DNA from: Streptomyces tropicalis
Lineage (GTDB): Bacteria > Actinomycetota > Actinomycetes > Streptomycetales > Streptomycetaceae
Direction: 5' to 3'
Length of the DNA: 64,000 nt
Assembly (NCBI RefSeq): GCF_029269835.1
Contig: NZ_JARJBB010000005.1
Span: forward strand, 434,001-498,000
Shown: positions 1-7,819 of the stretch, piece after piece
Layout: every line of letters starts with the position of its first letter
Numbering within the stretch: position 1 is the stretch's first letter
Notes under the pieces: generated by a model
Database searches by the model: none
The model's input: only the letters and a program-made list of their open reading frames with translations
What the model was told of the DNA's origin: nothing
Translations under genes and position numbers: made by a program

Positions 1-769
1 GCCGGGCGACCGGCACCCAGTCGCCGCGCCGGCGCACGGTCGGCTGCCCCTTGTGGTCGACGGTCTCCGCGAGGTTGACCACCTGGCGCTTGCTGTCCTG
101 CCCGGAGATCTCGAGGACCTCCTCCGCGGAGCCGCTGAGCCGGTTCATCACGCCGAGCGCCGTGAACCCGTCCCCGGCGAGCTGCAGCACGACGTGGTGC
201 AGCAGACCGTCGCGCAGGCGGCCGCGCACGGTCACGTCGTCGACCGGACCGGGCACCAGGAACCGCAGGGTGTCCACGACGTGGATGAAGTCGTCGAGGA
301 TCATCGTCCGCGGGTCCTCGGGCAGGCCGACGCGGTTCTTCTGCAGGATGATCAGGTCGCGCGGGTGCTCGGCGCACTGTACGTACCCGGGGGCGTGGCG
401 CCGGTTGAAGCCGACGGCGAGGCCGACGCCGCGCTCCTCGGCGAGCGCCACCAGCCGCGCCGACTGCTCCAGCCGGTAGGCGAGCGGCTTGTCGACGTAC
501 GTCGGTACGCCGGCCTCGAGCAGCCGGGTCACGATCTCCGGGTGGGCGGCGGTGGGGGCGTGCACGAAGGCCGCGTCGAGGCCCTCGGCGAGCAGACCGT
601 CCAGGGTCGGGTGGCGGCGGCCGGCCGGCAGGTGGAGCGCGTCGGCGGTGCGGTCGAGGGTCGCGGGGGTGCGGGTGTGCAGGTGGAGGTCGATCCCGGG
701 CCGGGTGCCGAGCACCGGCAGGTACGCCTTCTGCGCGATGTCGCCGAGTCCGATGCAGCCGACCTTCAC
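1..769 (-). CDS. Gfo/Idh/MocA family oxidoreductase (C-terminus beyond window)
   Basis: NAD(P)-dependent dehydrogenase of the Gfo/Idh/MocA type, acting on an unknown sugar or polyol. The protein opens with a Rossmann motif (VGCIGLGDIAQKAYLPVL, residues 2-19). A DKP triplet in the stretch YVDKPLAYRL sits where the family has its EKP motif, whose lysine is catalytic. The GTG start at 769-767 follows AGGGAG by 5 nt. The frame stays open to base 1, so the C-terminal part is missing here. Substrate cannot be inferred; the neighbours do not help. Confidence 0.85.
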   Translation of the reverse strand, partial: MKVGCIGLGDIAQKAYLPVLGTRPGIDLHLHTRTPATLDRTADALHLPAGRRHPTLDGLLAEGLDAAFVHAPTAAHPEIVTRLLEAGVPTYVDKPLAYRLEQSARLVALAEERGVGLAVGFNRRHAPGYVQCAEHPRDLIILQKNRVGLPEDPRTMILDDFIHVVDTLRFLVPGPVDDVTVRGRLRDGLLHHVVLQLAGDGFTALGVMNRLSGSAEEVLEISGQDSKRQVVNLAETVDHKGQPTVRRRGDWVPVAR

Positions 770-1117
770 GAGCGCTCCCTCACTGAATGCCTGTGCCCGC
801 CTGCACGGCAGCATACGGCGGCTGCGGCGGCCGCCGGCCGGCGGCGGGGTCGAAGCCGCGCTGCAGGAGCCCCGGCACCGGCGCGGACGGGGTGGCGAGG
901 GCGGTGTCGCGGAGGGGCGGCTGGTTCGCGCACGCGGTCCAGCCGGGCGGCACGCACGGACCGGTGGGTGACGTCGGCCGTCCGGAGCCGGGACCTGCCA
1001 CGCCCACGTGCCGGATCAGCCCGAAGTACGCGCCGGGACCGCGGAGTTGCTGCACGGGATGGTCGGCGACGGGAAATCCGTGGCCCGCGGACGCCGGATG
1101 GGGCAGCATCACCCGGC
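770..1117. other. Intergenic region between divergent genes
   Basis: Very GC-rich spacer between the oxidoreductase (leftward) and the DinB-fold gene (rightward), so it must hold both promoters. I see no clear -35/-10 pair and no conserved ORF. Open frames here on both strands are low-complexity R/G/A/P translations typical of GC-rich noise. Confidence 0.4.
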
Positions 1118-1630
1118 ATGAGCACCGAACGCAGTGAACCCGCGCTGAGAGCCGACGAACGCACCATGCTGGAGGGCTGGCTGGACTACCACCGGCAGAC
1201 GCTCGCGTGGAAGTGCGAGGGCCTGACCGACGCGCAGCTGCGCACCGCGGCCGTGCCGCCCTCGAAACTCTCCCTGATGGGTCTGGTGCGGCACATGGCG
1301 GAGGTCGAACGGGCCTGGTTCCGCAAGGTTCTGGCCGGCGAGGACCCCGGCCCGCTGTACTACGGGGAGGACGACCCGGACGGCGACTTCCACGTCACCG
1401 GGGACGACACCTGGGAGGGGGCCCGCACGACCTGGCAGGCCGAGATCGCCGCCGCCCGGCGCCACGCGGCGGGCTTCGCCCTCGACGACGTCTCGCACGG
1501 GACGAGCCGGTTCTCCGAGGAACCGTTCAGCCTGCGCTGGATCTACACCCACATGATCGAGGAGTACGCGCGCCACAACGGCCACGCCGACCTGATCCGG
1601 GAGTGCCTCGACGGCACCACGGGGGACTGA
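1118..1630 (+). CDS. DinB/DUF664 family protein
   Basis: 170-residue protein of the DinB-like four-helix-bundle superfamily (DUF664 branch). Members include metal-dependent thiol transferases and stress proteins. The family layout is visible: an N-terminal helix with LDYHR, the segment LSLMGLVRHMAEVERAWF carrying the first conserved His (HMAEVE), and the closing IYTHMIEEYARHNGHADLIRE with the two other His ligands. A bound divalent metal is therefore expected. Start is the ATG at 1118; no good Shine-Dalgarno lies upstream, and a weak CAGCAT hexamer 8 nt before it hints at leaderless initiation. Enzymatic substrate unknown. Confidence 0.82.
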   Translation: MSTERSEPALRADERTMLEGWLDYHRQTLAWKCEGLTDAQLRTAAVPPSKLSLMGLVRHMAEVERAWFRKVLAGEDPGPLYYGEDDPDGDFHVTGDDTWEGARTTWQAEIAAARRHAAGFALDDVSHGTSRFSEEPFSLRWIYTHMIEEYARHNGHADLIRECLDGTTGD

Positions 1631-1787
1631 CGGGACCGGGGGGCGCACGGGGTGGAGCCGGCGGAGCGGGAGCGTCGCCCCGCCGTCAGCCGCGAGGCCC
1701 GGACCCCCTCCGTAGGGGGTGGGAGATCACCCGTGCGGGTCAAGCGGCGCACGGTCCGCGTTCCCCCCGTGCCCCGGAACCAGCAGA

Positions 1788-2279
1788 GTGGCGCGGGTGC
1801 ATCGAACGACGACCACCTCAACGCTTCTGATCACCGTGGCCGTCTCGGCCCTCTCCGGCTGTGTCACGGTCCGGCAGCAGCCACCCGCCCCCGGCATCCG
1901 GGCGGCCGCGTCCGGACCGTCGGCTCCGCGGCCGGACGGTACCGCCGAACCACGTGCCGTCCAGGCGCCCGCGCGGGAGGCCCTGGAACGGGTCGGCCCG
2001 CAGCACCCGGCGCAGCCGACCGCGCGCACCCCCGCCGCGGCCACCGGGACACCGGAGCGGCCCGCCCACCGGGCCGGGCCGGACCACCCCGACGCGCCAC
2101 CGGCACCCCGGCACCACCACACCCCGCTCCCGCCGCACTTCCGGCTGCCCGGCTCGCTCCACGCGGGTCCGGGCCCGGCACACCCGAACGCCGACCTGTG
2201 CGCCCTCGGCCACCGGTACGGCGGCTGGAAGGCGGACAGCCCGGAGTCCCGGATCTGCCGCCAGGCCTACGGCCACTGA
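1788..2279 (+). CDS. Small secreted lipoprotein, function unknown
   Basis: About 163 residues. A basic N-terminus (VARVHRTTTT) is followed by a hydrophobic stretch and the lipobox LSGC, so the mature protein should be lipid-anchored outside the membrane. The middle is a disordered Pro/Ala/His-rich linker. The C-terminal 30 residues look folded, with NADLCALGHRYGGW and a second Cys in RICRQAYGH that could form a disulfide. GTG 1788 and GTG 1797 are both possible starts; neither has a strong Shine-Dalgarno. I do not recognise the family. Confidence 0.6.
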   Translation: MARVHRTTTTSTLLITVAVSALSGCVTVRQQPPAPGIRAAASGPSAPRPDGTAEPRAVQAPAREALERVGPQHPAQPTARTPAAATGTPERPAHRAGPDHPDAPPAPRHHHTPLPPHFRLPGSLHAGPGPAHPNADLCALGHRYGGWKADSPESRICRQAYGH

Positions 2280-2464
2280 GCCGTGGACGCCCCTCGCCGG
2301 CCCCGGCCGCCCCGGGCCGGGCACCGCTCCCGATCGCGCACCGCTTCCCGCCGCCCGGCGGGACGGCGGGGGAGCAGTGCCCGCCCGGACAGTGGCACAG
2401 CGGGGCAGCGGGACGGCCGGACAGCCGGGCGGCCCGACCGCGGAACCACCCGACCACGGAACGG

Positions 2465-2986
2465 TCAGGGCCGCTGGCGCGGAGGACGCCACGGCCCGCC
2501 CGCCGGACCGTGGTCCTCCTCCAGGCGCAGCTCCAGCCGCCGGATCGCCGCGCGCACGCCGTCGCCGTACGGGTCGTCACCGAGCGCCCCGGCGGCGGCG
2601 CGCGCCAGCCGCAGGTGGCCGTGGGCCGCTTCGGCCCGGCCGAGCTTCGCGTAGTCGGCGGCCAGGTTGAGGTGGAGGGACGGGTAGAGCGCGCGGGCCG
2701 CGGGGGCGCCCGCGTGCCCGGCGGCCAGGTCGCCGGCCAGTTCCTCGGCCGCGGCGAGCGCCCGCAGGTCCCAGGCCAGTTCGTCCGCCGGGTCGTCCTG
2801 GGTGTCCGCGAGGTAGTGGGCGAGGGTGCAGCGGTGCAGCGGGTCGCCGTCCTCGCCGAGTTCCGCCCACAGGACGAGGAAGCGGGCCCTGGCCTCCTCG
2901 CGGTCGCCGGCGTGGTGCAGCAGGACGCTCTGACCGATCCGCGTCCCCACGGCGTCCGGCGCCGTCCGTTCCTGTCGCTCCGCCAC
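2465..2986 (-). CDS. TPR-like tetratricopeptide repeat protein
   Basis: 173-residue soluble helical protein with TPR-like periodicity: RIGQSVLLHHAGDREEARARFLVLW near the N-terminus and LHLNLAADYAKLGRAEAAHGHLRLA near residues 105-125 both fit the 34-residue TPR consensus. It probably acts as a protein-protein scaffold, partner unknown. GTG start at 2986 is preceded by GGAGG with 5 nt spacing. It ends head to head with the lipoprotein gene at 2279. Confidence 0.7.
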   Translation of the reverse strand: MAERQERTAPDAVGTRIGQSVLLHHAGDREEARARFLVLWAELGEDGDPLHRCTLAHYLADTQDDPADELAWDLRALAAAEELAGDLAAGHAGAPAARALYPSLHLNLAADYAKLGRAEAAHGHLRLARAAAGALGDDPYGDGVRAAIRRLELRLEEDHGPAGGPWRPPRQRP

Positions 2987-3089
2987 CCGCGCCTCCAGCC
3001 CTGTCCCGGACCCGACGCCCCCGACGCTAGCCGCCCGGGGCCGCGATACGGCTCAGGCGGCCCCGGAAGAATCGGGTCCGCTCCCCCGG

Positions 3090-3130
3090 CTGAGCCGGGA
3101 CCTGCCCCCGGGGGGCGGGTCCCGGCTCAG
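3090..3130 (-). terminator. Terminator hairpin of ung
   Basis: 13-bp inverted repeat (GGTCCCGGCTCAG at 3118-3130 pairing with CTGAGCCGGGACC at 3090-3102), extended by C/G runs in the loop. It overlaps the ung stop codon (3127-3129), a compact arrangement for a leftward transcript. Confidence 0.6.
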
Positions 3131-3810
3131 CCCAGGTTCGGGATCTGCCAGTCGATCGGCTCGTGGCCCTGCCGGGCGACCGCCTCGTTGATCTGCGTGA
3201 AGGGGCGGGATCCGAAGAACTTCTTCGCCGAGAGCGGGGAGGGGTGCGCCCCCTTGACCACCACGTGCCGCGACTCGTCGATCAGGGGGAGCTTCTTCTG
3301 CGCGTAGTTGCCCCACAGGACGAAGACCACCGGGTCGGGGCGGTCGGCCACGGCCCGGATGACCGCGTCGGTGAACTTCTCCCAGCCCCGGCCCTTGTGC
3401 GAGTTGGCCTCGCCGCCGCGGACGGTGAGCACCGCGTTGAGCAGCAGCACGCCCTGCCGGGCCCAGGGCATCAGATAGCCGTTGTCCGGGACGTCCGTGC
3501 CCAGTTCCTCGTGCATCTCCTTGTAGATGTTGCGCAGCGAGGGCGGGATCTTCACACCGGGACGGACGGAGAAGCACAGGCCGTGGCCCTGCCCCTCGCC
3601 GTGGTACGGGTCCTGGCCGAGGATCAGGACCTTCACCCCGTCGTACGGCGTGGCGTCCAGCGCCGCGAAGACCTCCTCGCGGGGCGGGTGGACGGGACCC
3701 TTCGCCCGCTCCTCCTCGACGAACCCGGTCAGCTCCTTGAAATAGGGCTGCTGCAGCTCGTCGCCCAGAACGCCGCGCCAGGACTCGGGCAGCATGGCGG
3801 TGTCGGTCAC
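3127..3810 (-). CDS. ung: Uracil-DNA glycosylase, family 1
   Basis: Base-excision repair enzyme that removes uracil from DNA. With the GTG start at 3810 the product is 227 residues, the usual size. Both family-1 signatures are present: the water-activating loop GQDPYH at 65-70 (catalytic Asp67) and the leucine-intercalation/His motif HPSPLS at 189-194. The uracil-pocket Asn lies in LLLNAVLTVR. GAGGACG precedes the chosen GTG. An in-frame GTG at 3837 with a stronger GGAGG (7 nt spacing) would add 9 residues and cannot be excluded. Stop codon lies inside a terminator hairpin. Confidence 0.95.
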   Translation of the reverse strand: MTDTAMLPESWRGVLGDELQQPYFKELTGFVEEERAKGPVHPPREEVFAALDATPYDGVKVLILGQDPYHGEGQGHGLCFSVRPGVKIPPSLRNIYKEMHEELGTDVPDNGYLMPWARQGVLLLNAVLTVRGGEANSHKGRGWEKFTDAVIRAVADRPDPVVFVLWGNYAQKKLPLIDESRHVVVKGAHPSPLSAKKFFGSRPFTQINEAVARQGHEPIDWQIPNLG

Positions 3811-3900
3811 GTCAACGTCCTCACGATGTGCGGTCACTTGCAGTCCTCCGAAACTACAGGCGACCACTGACAACCGTCCCGACCGGGAGGAACCCGCCGC

Positions 3901-5478
3901 CTACCAGCTGGTCTTCCGGGACAGCTCCCACATCATCATGATCGTCGACGGGTCGAGCGCCCGCTCCCCGCCGGAGATGTCGTCGCTGGCGGCCACGTAC
4001 TGCTTGCCCTGCCACAGCGGCAGCAGCCGGGCGTCGTCCACCAGGATCTGCTGGGCCTGCTGGAACTGCTTCACCACGTCGGCGCGGTTGCTCTCCCGGC
4101 GGGACTCCGGAAGCAGCCGCTTGGTGATCTCGGGGGCCGGGTAGGGCGTGCCGAGTGCGTTCTGCTGGCCCACGAAGGGCGCGATGAAGTTGTCCGCGTC
4201 GGGGAAGTCGGGGAACCAGCCGCGCCCGAAGACCGGGTACTCGCCCTTCTGGTAGCCCACGACGTACGTCTTCCAGGGACGGCTCCTGAGAGTGACGGAG
4301 AACAGCCCGGAGCCGTCGAGCTGGGCCTTGAGCTCCTGGAACTCCTTGGCCGTCTCGGAACCGTAGCGGTCCGTCGTGTACCAGAGGGTGAGCGGCACCT
4401 TCCGGGTGATGCCCGCGGCGGTGAGTATCTTGCGCGCCTTGGGGACGCTGGGGTCGCCGAAGTCGTCGAAGAAGCCGGTGGTGTGGCCGGTCAGACCCCT
4501 GGGGACCATCGAGTACAGCGGGTCGACGGTGTCCTTGTAGACCTTGTGCGCGATGGCGGGGCGGTCCACGACCTGGGCGACGGCCTTGCGCACGGCGGGC
4601 TTGTTCGCCCACGGGTCCTTCGGGTTGAAGACCAGGTAGCTGATGTCCGTGCCGGCGCCCTCGACGAGCTGGAGGTCCTTGGAGTCGTTGCCCTGGAGGG
4701 CGAGGATGTCGTCGGCGGCCAGACCGCGGTAGGTGACGTCGATCTGCTTGTCCCGCAGCGCCTTGACCATCGCGGCCGAGTCCTGGAAGTAACGGATCGT
4801 CACCGCATCGTTTCTGCGGTCGGCGAAGCCCTGGTAGCCGGCGTTCTTCACCAGCTCCGCCTGCCGGCCCTCCGTGTAGGACTTCAGGGTGTAGGGGCCG
4901 GAACCGAAGACCTTGCCGTCCTTGCGCAGGGCGCGGGCGGGGTACTCCTTGGGGTCGACGATCGACAGGGCCGGCGTGGCCAGCACGAACGGGAAGGTGG
5001 CGTCGGGCTTGTTCAGGTGGAAGACGACCTGCGTGTCACCGACCGCGTCCACCCGGTCCAGGCTGCCGAGCAGTCCGGCGGGCCCGCTCGCGGCGTTGAT
5101 GGTCCGTATGCGGTCCACGGAGTACTTCACCGCGCGCGCGTCGAGCGGTTCCCCGTCGGAGAACTTCGCGCCGGACCGCAGGAAGCACCGGTAGGTGGTG
5201 TTGGCGCTGTCGGTGAAGCCGCAGCTCCGGGCGGCGTCCGGCTGGGGCGTGGTCGCTCCGTTCGGATACGCCAGCAGCGTCTGGTAGATGTTCCGGAACA
5301 GCTCCCACGAGCCGTCCCAGGAAGCAGCCGGGTCCAGCGTGCTGGGGGCGCTGGTCGTGCCGACGACGATCGGCCCCTTGTCGGCGGAGTTTCCGTCGGA
5401 AAAGACGCTGCATCCGGCCACCAGGGACATGGACGCCATCGCCACCGCCGGCCGCAGCCATCGGTTCCGGTTGAACAC
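3901..5478 (-). CDS. ABC transporter substrate-binding lipoprotein (family 5, peptide/nickel type)
   Basis: Extracellular solute-binding protein of the DppA/OppA class, about 525 residues. Signal peptide with lipobox VAGC (Cys23), then GPIVVGTTSAPSTLDPAASW, the classical opening of SBP family 5. The conserved FLRSGAKFSDGEPLDARAVKYS block follows around residue 100. No permease or ATPase genes lie nearby, so it is an orphan receptor here. GGAG sits 7 nt before GTG 5478; GTG 5484 is in frame but only 1 nt from the Shine-Dalgarno. Ligand (oligopeptide or other) is not determinable. Confidence 0.88.
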   Translation of the reverse strand: MFNRNRWLRPAVAMASMSLVAGCSVFSDGNSADKGPIVVGTTSAPSTLDPAASWDGSWELFRNIYQTLLAYPNGATTPQPDAARSCGFTDSANTTYRCFLRSGAKFSDGEPLDARAVKYSVDRIRTINAASGPAGLLGSLDRVDAVGDTQVVFHLNKPDATFPFVLATPALSIVDPKEYPARALRKDGKVFGSGPYTLKSYTEGRQAELVKNAGYQGFADRRNDAVTIRYFQDSAAMVKALRDKQIDVTYRGLAADDILALQGNDSKDLQLVEGAGTDISYLVFNPKDPWANKPAVRKAVAQVVDRPAIAHKVYKDTVDPLYSMVPRGLTGHTTGFFDDFGDPSVPKARKILTAAGITRKVPLTLWYTTDRYGSETAKEFQELKAQLDGSGLFSVTLRSRPWKTYVVGYQKGEYPVFGRGWFPDFPDADNFIAPFVGQQNALGTPYPAPEITKRLLPESRRESNRADVVKQFQQAQQILVDDARLLPLWQGKQYVAASDDISGGERALDPSTIMMMWELSRKTSW

Positions 5479-5625
5479 GCGCACGCTCCTCGATCCGCCC
5501 TACCAAGGACGGCAGACCATACCGCAGCACCCCGCCCGGTGGCCCGGGTCCGGCGAGGTCTTGATCGGCGCGTGATTGACTACGTTGTCATCCCTGTCCC
5601 GCACGGGTCGTGGACGGACACGGAT

Positions 5626-5675
5626 GCCGCTTCCGTCAAGAGGGACGAGGAAATCGTCGCGGGAACGGAAGCGGC
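5626..5675 (-). terminator. Hairpin downstream of the first SDR gene
   Basis: Perfect 11-bp arms (GCCGCTTCCGT 5626-5636 and ACGGAAGCGGC 5665-5675) enclose a 28-nt loop, just past the stop of the leftward SDR gene. It is a plausible terminator, although the loop is long and there is no U-tract, as is usual in streptomycetes. Confidence 0.5.
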
Positions 5676-5685
5676 ACCCAGGGGG

Positions 5686-6444
5686 TCAGCCGACCCCGGC
5701 GTTGAGGAAGAGACCGCCGTCGACGGTGAGCGTCTGGCCGGTCACCCAGTCCGACTGCTCCGAGGTGAGGAAGGCGGCGGCGCCGCCGATGTCGGACGGC
5801 ACACCGAGCCGGCCCAGCGGGTAGGCGGCGGCCGCCTCCGCCTCGCGGCCCTCGTACAGGGCCTGGGCGAACTTCGTCTTCACCACGGCCGGGGCGATCG
5901 CGTTGACCCGTACCTTCGGCGCGAACTCGTGCGCCAGCTGCTGGGTCAGGTTGATCATCGCGGCCTTGCTGACGCCGTACGCGCCGATGAACGGCGAGGG
6001 CGCGAGGCCGGCGATCGAGGCGATGTTGACGATCGTGCCGCCGTTGTCCTTCTGCCAGGCGTGCCAGGTGCGCTGGGCGAAGCCGAGCGCGGAGACGACG
6101 TTGGTCTCGAAGACCTTGCGCGCCACGTTCAGGTCGAGGTCGGCGATCGGCCCGAACACCGGGTTGGTCCCGGCGTTGTTGACCAGGTGGTCGACGCGGC
6201 CGAAGGCCTCCATCACCCGCTCGACGGCCTCGGCCTGGTGGGCCTCGTCGTGCGCCTTGCCGGCGACGCCGATGACCCGGTCGGAGCCGAGCCGCTCGAC
6301 GGCCTCCTTCAGCGCCTCCTCGTTGCGGCCGGTGATGCACACCCGGTCGCCGCGCGCCACCAGCGCCTCGGCGATGCCGTAGCCGATGCCCCGGCTGGCG
6401 CCGGTGACGAGCGCGACCCTGCCGGAGAGTTCCACGGAAGTCAT
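5686..6444 (-). CDS. SDR family oxidoreductase, FabG-like
   Basis: 252-residue classical short-chain dehydrogenase/reductase. It has the cofactor motif TGASRGIG (14-21), NNAG (89-92), and a catalytic Ser143/Tyr156/Lys160 set within IASIAG and YGVSK. The closing TSEQSDWVTGQTLTVDGG is typical of 3-oxoacyl-ACP reductase-like SDRs. It lies 17 bp downstream of a second FabG-like gene read the same way, so the two are probably cotranscribed. Substrate is unproven; fatty acyl or acyl-CoA metabolism is likely from similarity and from the upstream operator candidate. Confidence 0.88.
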   Translation of the reverse strand: MTSVELSGRVALVTGASRGIGYGIAEALVARGDRVCITGRNEEALKEAVERLGSDRVIGVAGKAHDEAHQAEAVERVMEAFGRVDHLVNNAGTNPVFGPIADLDLNVARKVFETNVVSALGFAQRTWHAWQKDNGGTIVNIASIAGLAPSPFIGAYGVSKAAMINLTQQLAHEFAPKVRVNAIAPAVVKTKFAQALYEGREAEAAAAYPLGRLGVPSDIGGAAAFLTSEQSDWVTGQTLTVDGGLFLNAGVG

Positions 6445-6461
6445 GTGTCCTTCTCCCGGCT

Positions 6462-7223
6462 TCAGTTGAGCGGTCCGCCGGCGACGTACAGCACCTGGCC
6501 GGAGACGAAGCCGGCCGCGTCGCCGGTGAAGAAGGCGACCGCGTTGGCGATGTCCTCCGGCTCACCGACCCGGTGCACCGGGATCTGGGTGGCGGCGGCG
6601 GCCTTGAAGTCCTCGAAGCCCATGCCGACGCGGTCGGCGGTGGCCTTGGTCATCTCGGTGGCGATGAAGCCGGGCGCCACGGAGTTGGCCGTGATGCCGA
6701 ACTTGCCGAGCTCCTTGGCGAGGGTCTTGGTGAAGCCCTGGAGACCGGCCTTGGCGGCGGAGTAGTTGACCTGGCCGCGATTGCCGAGCGCGGAGGACGA
6801 GGAGAGGTTGACGATGCGGCCGAAACCGGCGTCGACCATGTGCTTCTGGCAGGCGCGGGACATCAGGAAGGAGCCGCGCAGGTGCACGTTCATGACGGTG
6901 TCCCAGTCGGAGACGCTCATCTTGAACAGCAGGTTGTCGCGGAGCACGCCCGCGTTGTTGACCAGGATCGTCGGCGCGCCGAGCTCCTCGGCGATGCGCG
7001 CGACGGCCGCCTCGACCTGCGCCTCGTCCGAGACGTCGGCGCCGACGGCGATGGCCCGCCCGCCGGCCGCGGTGATCTTCTCCACGGTGTCCTTGCAGGC
7101 GGCCTCGTCGAGGTCGATCACGGCGACCGCGCGCCCCTCGGCGGCCAGTCGTACGGCGGTCGCGGCGCCGATGCCGCGCGCGGCACCGGTGACGACGGCC
7201 ACCCGCTGCTCAGTGGTGGACAT
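6462..7223 (-). CDS. fabG: 3-oxoacyl-ACP reductase FabG-type SDR
   Basis: 253-residue SDR with TGAARGIG (12-19), NNAG (89-92) and YSAAKAG (Tyr154, Lys158). The sequence PGFIATEMT and the ending AGFVSGQVLYVAGG are strongly FabG-like. Likely reaction: NADPH-dependent reduction of 3-ketoacyl thioesters. ATG 7223 has GAGGAG 8 nt upstream; the open frame continues further upstream but without initiation signals. A second FabG paralogue follows 17 bp downstream. The leader carries a TetR-type palindrome. This is probably an auxiliary FabG, since no fatty acid synthase genes are near. Confidence 0.88.
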   Translation of the reverse strand: MSTTEQRVAVVTGAARGIGAATAVRLAAEGRAVAVIDLDEAACKDTVEKITAAGGRAIAVGADVSDEAQVEAAVARIAEELGAPTILVNNAGVLRDNLLFKMSVSDWDTVMNVHLRGSFLMSRACQKHMVDAGFGRIVNLSSSSALGNRGQVNYSAAKAGLQGFTKTLAKELGKFGITANSVAPGFIATEMTKATADRVGMGFEDFKAAAATQIPVHRVGEPEDIANAVAFFTGDAAGFVSGQVLYVAGGPLN

Positions 7224-7298
7224 TGCTGGTTCTCCTCGCCCTTGGAAAGCCTGGAACACCTTCGGAACGTCTGCGGCTCCCACGGTACGCCCTTCGAG

Positions 7299-7312
7299 TG
7301 AGCGACCGCTTA
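7299..7312. promoter_or_regulatory. TetR-type operator candidate upstream of fabG
   Basis: TGAGCGACCGCTTA (read leftward TAAGCGGTCGCTCA) has a perfect AGCG-N2-CGCT core at 7301-7310. It lies about 76 nt upstream of the fabG start. From general knowledge, similar motifs are sites of TetR-family regulators of fatty-acid and acyl-CoA genes in actinobacteria. No TetR gene lies in the window, so any regulator would be encoded elsewhere. Confidence 0.4.
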
Positions 7313-7345
7313 GTACCTTCAGCAGACGTGACGCTAGAAGCCCTG

Positions 7346-7374
7346 GCACCCGGTGTCAACGGCGCACCGGGTGC
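7346..7374 (-). terminator. Terminator hairpin of the HipA-like/DUF3037 operon
   Basis: Perfect 10-bp arms GCACCCGGTG (7346-7355) and CACCGGGTGC (7365-7374) with a 9-nt loop. It lies 10 nt past the TAA stop of the DUF3037 gene on the leftward strand. Confidence 0.6.
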
Positions 7375-7384
7375 ATGTGATCCA

Positions 7385-7819
7385 TTACCTCACCAGGAGG
7401 TCCAGCAACCGCTCCGTCTCGGCCGCCGGATCCCGGGTGAGACCGGTGTGCACGGGGCCGGGCTGGACGATCGTGGAGCGGGGCGCGATCAGCCAGCGGA
7501 AGCGCCGCCCGGCGTCGTCGCCGGCCGCCTGCCCCGCGGCGGGGCCGCCCTCGCACACGCCCTCGACCGCGCGCAGCGCGGCCCGGACGCCTTCGACGTC
7601 GGCGTCCGGATCCAGCGCGAGCAGCCGCGCCTCGTCCAGATGCGTCCGGGCGCCGACGTAGGCCGTGGCCCGGCAGTAGACGAGCACGCCCGCGTTGATG
7701 CACTCGCCGCGCTCGACCCGGGGCACGACGCGCAGCAGCGCGTACTCGAAGACCTGGCGCTCGCTCGTGCCGCCGCGGATGATGTGGCGGTCGCCGGCCC
7801 GCCCGTGCCGCCCGTTCAC
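7385..7819 (-). CDS. DUF3037 family protein
   Basis: 144-residue protein with the DUF3037 core: VFEYALLRVVPRVERGE followed by NAGVLVYCR, then a variable helical part and FRWLIAPRSTIVQPGPVHTGL. Function unknown. Its GTG start overlaps the TGA of the HipA-like kinase gene (GTGA, 4 bp), and GGAGGC lies just upstream, so the two are translationally coupled. Known of the family: DUF3037 genes recur next to HipA-like kinase genes in many bacteria, which suggests a joint function. The terminator at 7346-7374 closes this two-gene operon. Confidence 0.85.
   Translation of the reverse strand: MNGRHGRAGDRHIIRGGTSERQVFEYALLRVVPRVERGECINAGVLVYCRATAYVGARTHLDEARLLALDPDADVEGVRAALRAVEGVCEGGPAAGQAAGDDAGRRFRWLIAPRSTIVQPGPVHTGLTRDPAAETERLLDLLVR

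Noticed and set aside
53..1630. Long open frame on the plus strand covering the oxidoreductase and DinB-fold genes
   Set aside because: Only the last 170 codons are real (DinB fold). The first part is antisense to the oxidoreductase gene and reads as R/G/V-rich noise.
4483..6765. 760-codon open frame on the plus strand
   Set aside because: Antisense to the peptide-binding protein and the two SDR genes; composition is G/R/V/D-rich without domains.
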